Origin: Pectobacterium polonicum
GTDB lineage: Bacteria > Pseudomonadota > Gammaproteobacteria > Enterobacterales > Enterobacteriaceae
DNA: 64,000 nt
Reading direction: 5' to 3'
NCBI RefSeq assembly: GCF_005497185.1
Contig: NZ_RJTN01000001.1
Coordinates: forward strand, 372,001-436,000
Positions 60,136-64,000 of the stretch are shown piece by piece (positions within the stretch are counted from its first letter, which is position 1; each line of letters opens with the position of its first letter). The position numbers and the translations under genes are program-made. The notes beneath the pieces were generated by a model. It was not told where the DNA came from. It did not search any database and saw only the letters and a program-made list of their open reading frames with translations.

Positions 60136-61824
60136 TTAGTGAGTCAGGCCGAACTGTAAATGTTCAGCAACTGGCCCTAACGCCAGTGCAGGGATAAACG
60201 TCAGCGCACCAATCAGCAGAACGATGGCGATGAGCATGCCGATAAACAGCGGGCTGCGCGTTGACAGTGAGCCTTTGCTTTCCGGCTGACGCTTTTTCAC
60301 GACCAACGAGCCAGCGATTGCCAGCACGGGCACCATGACGGCAAAGCGGCCCAGCAGCATGGCGACAGCGAGCAGGACGTTATAGAACGGCGTGTTAACG
60401 CTGAGGCCAGCAAACGCACTGCCGTTGTTGTTTGCGGCGGAAGACACCGCATAGAGCACTTCGCTAAAGCCGTGCGCGCCGGGGTTCAGAATGCCGCTGC
60501 GCCCCGCTTCCGTACTCAGCGCCAGCGCCGTACCGAGCAACACCAGCGCAGGGGGAATCAGAATCGCCAGCGCCGTCATCTTCATCTCATAGACTTCGAT
60601 CTTTTTGCCCAGATATTCCGGCGAACGACCAATCATTAGGCCGGCAATAAAGACGGTCAGAAGCACGAATAGCAGCATGCCGTACAGGCCAGAGCCGACG
60701 CCGCCGAACACCACTTCGCCAATTTGCATCAGCCACATGGGAACCATGCCGCCGAGTGCCGTGAAGGAGTCATGCATGGCGTTTACCGCGCCTGTCGAGG
60801 TGGCCGTGGTGACAACGGCATACAGGCTGGACGTCAGGACGCCAAAGCGCGTCTCTTTACCCTCCAGATTCGCTACGTTGTCCGAGCCTAATGCCAGCAG
60901 ATGCGGGTTGCCGTTGACCTCCATTTTCATCACCACAGCCGCCGCGACGATAAAGATCAGCGTCATCGCCCACAGCAGTGCGTGGCCTTGCCGCTTATCG
61001 CTGACGGCTTTGCCAAAGGCGAAGCACAGCGCAGTAGGGATCAATAGGATCGCCAGCATTTGTACCATGTTGCTGAGTGCCGTCGGGTTTTCAAACGGAT
61101 GTGCCGAGTTGGCACCAAAGAAGCCGCCGCCGTTGGTGCCTAGCAGTTTAATCGCTTCCTGTGAGGCAACAGGCCCCATCGGCAGCGTTTGGGCTGCGCC
61201 GTCTAGCGTGGTCAAATGCTGATAAGGCAGCAGGTTCTGCAATACGCCCTGACTGACAAAAAACAGCGCCAGCAGCAGAGACAATGGCAGCAACACGTAC
61301 AGCGTGATGCGAAATAGATCGAGCCACGCATTGCCCAGCGTATCGACGCAGCGACGGGAAAACGCGCGGATTAACGCGAAAGCCACCGCCATGCCGCTGG
61401 CGGCAGAAAGGAAGTTTTGTACCGTTAGCCCGACCATCTGACTCAGGTAGCTCAGCGTGTTTTCGCCGCTGTAAGCCTGCCAGTTGGTATTGGTGACAAA
61501 GCTGACTGCCGTGTTTAACGCCAAATGCCACGACAGCCCCGGCATATTTTCTGGGTTAAGCGGCAGAGCACCCTGCGCCATTAACAGCACAAACAGCACG
61601 AGAATGCCGATCAGGTTAAGTGTCAGAATGGCCGCCGCATACTGCTGCCAGCGCATTTCCGTTGTATCCAAAGCGAAAAGGCGCGTCGTTCCCGCTTCAA
61701 ACTTTTGCAGGAGCGCACCTGTTTCGCCCTCAATCAGACGGGCCAGCCCGCTACCCAACGGCTGGGCGACGATCAGCACGGTGAGCAGCAGACCAAAGAT
61801 CAGTAAAAAAGCATCAGCGGCCAT
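60136..61824 (-). CDS. kdpA: Potassium-transporting ATPase subunit KdpA
   Basis: The 562-residue potassium channel-like subunit with about ten spans and selectivity-filter-type loops, including [37 protein letters not shown] and [11 protein letters not shown]. The ATG shares its A with the kdpF stop (TGATG), so the two are translationally coupled. Confidence 0.97.
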   Translation of the reverse strand: MAADAFLLIFGLLLTVLIVAQPLGSGLARLIEGETGALLQKFEAGTTRLFALDTTEMRWQQYAAAILTLNLIGILVLFVLLMAQGALPLNPENMPGLSWHLALNTAVSFVTNTNWQAYSGENTLSYLSQMVGLTVQNFLSAASGMAVAFALIRAFSRRCVDTLGNAWLDLFRITLYVLLPLSLLLALFFVSQGVLQNLLPYQHLTTLDGAAQTLPMGPVASQEAIKLLGTNGGGFFGANSAHPFENPTALSNMVQMLAILLIPTALCFAFGKAVSDKRQGHALLWAMTLIFIVAAAVVMKMEVNGNPHLLALGSDNVANLEGKETRFGVLTSSLYAVVTTATSTGAVNAMHDSFTALGGMVPMWLMQIGEVVFGGVGSGLYGMLLFVLLTVFIAGLMIGRSPEYLGKKIEVYEMKMTALAILIPPALVLLGTALALSTEAGRSGILNPGAHGFSEVLYAVSSAANNNGSAFAGLSVNTPFYNVLLAVAMLLGRFAVMVPVLAIAGSLVVKKRQPESKGSLSTRSPLFIGMLIAIVLLIGALTFIPALALGPVAEHLQFGLTH

Positions 61825-61913
61825 CAGAATTCCTCCGCCTTCAATAAGGCATAAACCAGATAGACCAGTAACAGCAGCACGAGTAGGCCGCCTAAGACGA
61901 TGCTAAGCGTCAC
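61824..61913 (-). CDS. kdpF: KdpF, small stabilising subunit
   Basis: A 29-residue single-span peptide starting at GTG (61913) with GGAGG six bases upstream, reading (M)[19 protein letters not shown] then [10 protein letters not shown]. coli KdpF has the same length and YLVYAL..AE.F core. It stabilises KdpABC and is coupled to kdpA by overlapping stop and start. Confidence 0.92.
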   Translation of the reverse strand: MTLSIVLGGLLVLLLLVYLVYALLKAEEF

Positions 61914-62335
61914 AACACACCTCCAGAACAAAATAGACAGCGTCAGGGTAGGAAAACGCAGGAAAAGAAGGTGCAAATTTCCCATCTGCGAGCGTAAAAA
62001 AAGTATAAAAATGGGATGAAAAGTAGGCGATGGAAGGGGGAGTGGCGTTATGGGATTAACAAAATCGTCTGCGGCAAGAAAAGGGTATTAAGCGGAAGGA
62101 ATGAATTGATCCAATCTAAAAACTATAAATTAACCAATGGTAAATTTATTATTAACGTTATTGTAACTTAATGACACGATGGCGAAAAAATTGGCGATTA
62201 TTTCATCTTTTACTGGTCAGATGAGTAGTAAACTTTCAGGAAAGGCGGTAAAATTTTAACCAATGTCACAGTTCTTATTTTATCGTTATGAAAAGCGCCG
62301 CTGAACAAGGGTGCTTATCCCAGAGGAGGATCGTT
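61914..62335. other. Divergent region kdpF / ybfA
   Basis: 422 bases with no gene. It contains the KdpE operator (61993-62011) and an AT-rich stretch (62100-62180) likely to hold the ybfA promoter; I cannot place its boxes with certainty. The ybfA ribosome-binding site GAGGAGG is clear at 62323-62329. Confidence 0.6.
61993..62011 (-). promoter_or_regulatory. KdpE operator of kdpFABC
   Basis: The minus strand reads TTTTTATACTTTTTTTACG, the same T-rich core as the KdpE site before E. coli kdpFABC, about 80 bases upstream of the kdpF start. Confidence 0.88.
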
Positions 62336-62542
62336 ATGTCGCTTTATACTACTTATCCCTTGCACCGTATTCTCCTGCGTCGCACCGCCGTGGTTGCCAT
62401 CGGCGTGTTGGCATTACCGGTGATGCTGTTCCGCCGCGATCGGGCGCGTTTTTACAGCTATTTACACCGTGTCTGGCTGAAAACCAGCGATAAGCCGGTA
62501 TGGATGGCGCAGTCCGAAGCCGCCGCCTGCGATTTCTATTAA
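62336..62542 (+). CDS. ybfA: YbfA small membrane protein (DUF2517)
   Basis: A 68-residue protein with one hydrophobic segment ([16 protein letters not shown]) and the highly conserved [12 protein letters not shown] and KTSDKPVWM motifs of E. coli YbfA. The start at 62336 follows a strong GAGGAGG; an upstream in-frame ATG at 62288 lacks support. Function unknown; divergent from kdpF as in E. coli. Confidence 0.92.
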   Translation: MSLYTTYPLHRILLRRTAVVAIGVLALPVMLFRRDRARFYSYLHRVWLKTSDKPVWMAQSEAAACDFY

Positions 62543-62795
62543 GGCCAGCGTGTAAGATCTGTCGTGTTTATCTGCTGTATACCTGAAACGGGAATGGCAG
62601 ATAAGCACGAAAAATGAACCGCATTTTATTGCTGGGGTAGCGGTTAAGCGATCTTCCGATGCTGTCTGTCCGTTTCCTTTCCCGCCAGCTATCCCATTAT
62701 CCCTCTCCAATCTTATGATTTATTACTTTATTCTTTGCTGTGACTGCACTGAATCGCGGTGAAATCCGCTATGCTGGTCAGAGGGTTTGCAGAAT

Positions 62796-62831
62796 GCCAA
62801 CGCACATGCAGCTTGAACTATGACGGGTATA
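62796..62831 (-). repeat. End fragment of the 264-bp inverted-repeat element
   Basis: On the minus strand this matches the left end of the element at 8492-8527 in 34 of 36 positions (TATACCCGTCATAGTTCAAG onward). The outer TATA end touches the AAGGA ribosome-binding site of ybgA at 62831-62835. No partner end or hairpins follow, so this is a partial copy. The rest of the 299-base ybfA-ybgA gap shows nothing clear. Confidence 0.75.
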
Positions 62832-62841
62832 AGGATAAATC

Positions 62842-63801
62842 ATGACGCTCGAACTCATCCCTGTTGGTATCAGCGCCTGCCTGCTCGGTAACCCCGTGCG
62901 GTTTGATGGCGGACACAAGCGTTTGACGTTTGCCGCTGAACAATTGGCACCCTATTTTCGTTTTGAGCCGGTCTGCCCGGAAATGGCAATTGGTTTACCG
63001 GTACCGCGTCCGGCACTCAGACTGGTGCGCGAAGGGGAAAGCCACATCACACTACGCGCCAGCAATGGTTCGCCGCTGGATGTTACCCAGCAGATGACGG
63101 TGTTTTCCGCTGATAAAGTCAGTCAGCTTCAGCACTTATGCGGTTATATCGTCTGCGCCAAATCGCCGAGCTGCGGTATGGAGCGCGTGAAGGTTTACAA
63201 TGAAACGCAAAAGGATGCGCGTAAAAGTGGTATCGGCCTGTTTACGCAGGAGCTGATGCGGCAAATGCCTTGGCTACCGGTTGAGGAAGACGGACGACTG
63301 CAAGATCCCGGCTTGCGGGAAAATTTCATTGAGCGCGTTTATGCGCTGCACGAACTGAATCAGCTATGGCAAAACGGGCTGAGCCGTGGTGCGCTTATTG
63401 CCTTTCATAGCCGCTATAAGTTACTGCTGTTGGCGCACTCCCAGCCGGAATACCGTGAGTTGGGACCGTTTGTTGCGGGAATCGATAAGTGGGAATCGCT
63501 GGAAGACTACATTGTTGAATACCGGATGCGGTTGATGAAGCTGCTATCGACACCTGCGACGCGACGCAACCACACCAATGTGCTGATGCACGTGCAAGGT
63601 TACTTCCGACGTCAGCTAAATTCTCAACAGCGACAGGAACTGGCGCAGCTTATCGATCGCTATAGACAGGGTTTGCAGCCGCTATTGGCACCTATCACGT
63701 TGCTAAAACATTACATGGCGGAATATCCCGATGCGTATCTGGCTCAGCAGCGTTACTTTGAGCCGTACCCAGAAGCATTGCGCCTGCGTTATGGACACTA
63801 A
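62842..63801 (+). CDS. ybgA: YbgA family protein (DUF523 + DUF1722)
   Basis: A 319-residue two-domain protein. The N-terminal DUF523 half has cysteine motifs (GISACLLGNPVRFDGG, PVCPEMAIGLPVPR, CAKSPSCG), and the C-terminal DUF1722 half contains FHSRYKLLLLAHSQPEYRE. E. coli ybgA likewise precedes phrB. Function is not established; a link to thiouridine turnover or photorepair has been suggested for relatives. It starts 10 bases after a repeat fragment. Confidence 0.92.
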   Translation: MTLELIPVGISACLLGNPVRFDGGHKRLTFAAEQLAPYFRFEPVCPEMAIGLPVPRPALRLVREGESHITLRASNGSPLDVTQQMTVFSADKVSQLQHLCGYIVCAKSPSCGMERVKVYNETQKDARKSGIGLFTQELMRQMPWLPVEEDGRLQDPGLRENFIERVYALHELNQLWQNGLSRGALIAFHSRYKLLLLAHSQPEYRELGPFVAGIDKWESLEDYIVEYRMRLMKLLSTPATRRNHTNVLMHVQGYFRRQLNSQQRQELAQLIDRYRQGLQPLLAPITLLKHYMAEYPDAYLAQQRYFEPYPEALRLRYGH

Positions 63802-63822
63802 TTTGATCGCCTGAGGGGTTTC

Positions 63823-64000
63823 ATGACCACGCCTGTCGTTACACATGTTGTCTGGCTGCGCAATGACCTGCGCGTTACCGATAATCTGGCACTGTATGCG
63901 GCCTGTCAGAATCCGAATGCGACCGTGCTGGCGGTATTCATCGCGACGCCTGCGCAGTGGAAGCAGCATGATATGGCACCGCGTCAGGCGACTTTTCTGT
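63823..64000 (+). CDS. phrB: Deoxyribodipyrimidine photolyase (5' part)
   Basis: The first 59 codons of CPD photolyase, cut by the window edge. VVWLRNDLRVTDNLALYAAC and VLAVFIATPAQW match the N-terminal photolyase domain of E. coli PhrB. GAGGGG precedes the ATG, and the gene lies 21 bases after ybgA, as in E. coli. Confidence 0.92.
   Translation, partial: MTTPVVTHVVWLRNDLRVTDNLALYAACQNPNATVLAVFIATPAQWKQHDMAPRQATFL

Overview
The window is chromosomal core sequence of a gammaproteobacterium of the order Enterobacterales. I infer the soft-rot genus Pectobacterium or a close relative. The gene order follows the Escherichia coli 14-16 min region almost gene for gene, but several E. coli genes are missing (nagD, phpB/cobC, ybeF, rihA, chiP, glnX). 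Extra genes and palindromic intergenic repeats sit in between. No prophage, insertion sequence, CRISPR array or defence island is visible.

Layout. (1) 0-7.4 kb: a CitMHS-type citrate transporter with a divergent LysR regulator; then yffB-dapE-[M15 peptidase]-ypfN with the 19-codon gene ypfM upstream; a decayed LysR fragment beside an NTF2-like gene; an Asp/Glu racemase. (2) 7.5-23 kb: cspE, crcB under a fluoride riboswitch, a 264-bp inverted-repeat element, tatE, lipA, lipB, ybeD, dacA, and the cell-shape/envelope block rlpA-rodA-mrdA-rlmH-rsfS-nadD-holA-lptE-leuS. (3) 23-35 kb: ybeL, gltIJKL, lnt-corC-ybeY-ybeZ, miaB, ubiF and an unrecognised exported protein. (4) 35.5-38 kb: six tRNA genes (Met, Leu, Gln, Gln, Met, Gln) from one stringent-type promoter, then asnB. 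(5) 38-45 kb: nagBAC divergent from a IIA-less nagE, then glnS. (6) 45-53 kb: fur, fldA, a chemoreceptor with a good sigma-28 promoter, ybfE, ybfF, seqA, pgm. (7) 53-64 kb: a small EamA transporter, kdpFABC-kdpDE with a KdpE operator, ybfA, ybgA and the 5' end of phrB.

Working together: the lipoate genes (lipA/lipB), peptidoglycan elongation genes (mrdA, rodA, dacA, rlpA), envelope lipoprotein genes (lnt, lptE), GlcNAc catabolism (nagBACE) and high-affinity potassium uptake (kdp) form intact modules.

No obviously new multi-gene system is present. The most unusual signals are non-coding: two copies of a hairpin repeat whose stems differ by base-paired substitutions, one of them lying between kdpC and kdpD; a mosaic of eight hairpins bounded by 25-bp inverted repeats, with a matching 36-bp end fragment abutting the ybgA ribosome-binding site; a fluoride riboswitch; and a terminator-like hairpin between gltI and gltJ. 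All family assignments come from reading protein motifs and recalled homologues; no database search was run.
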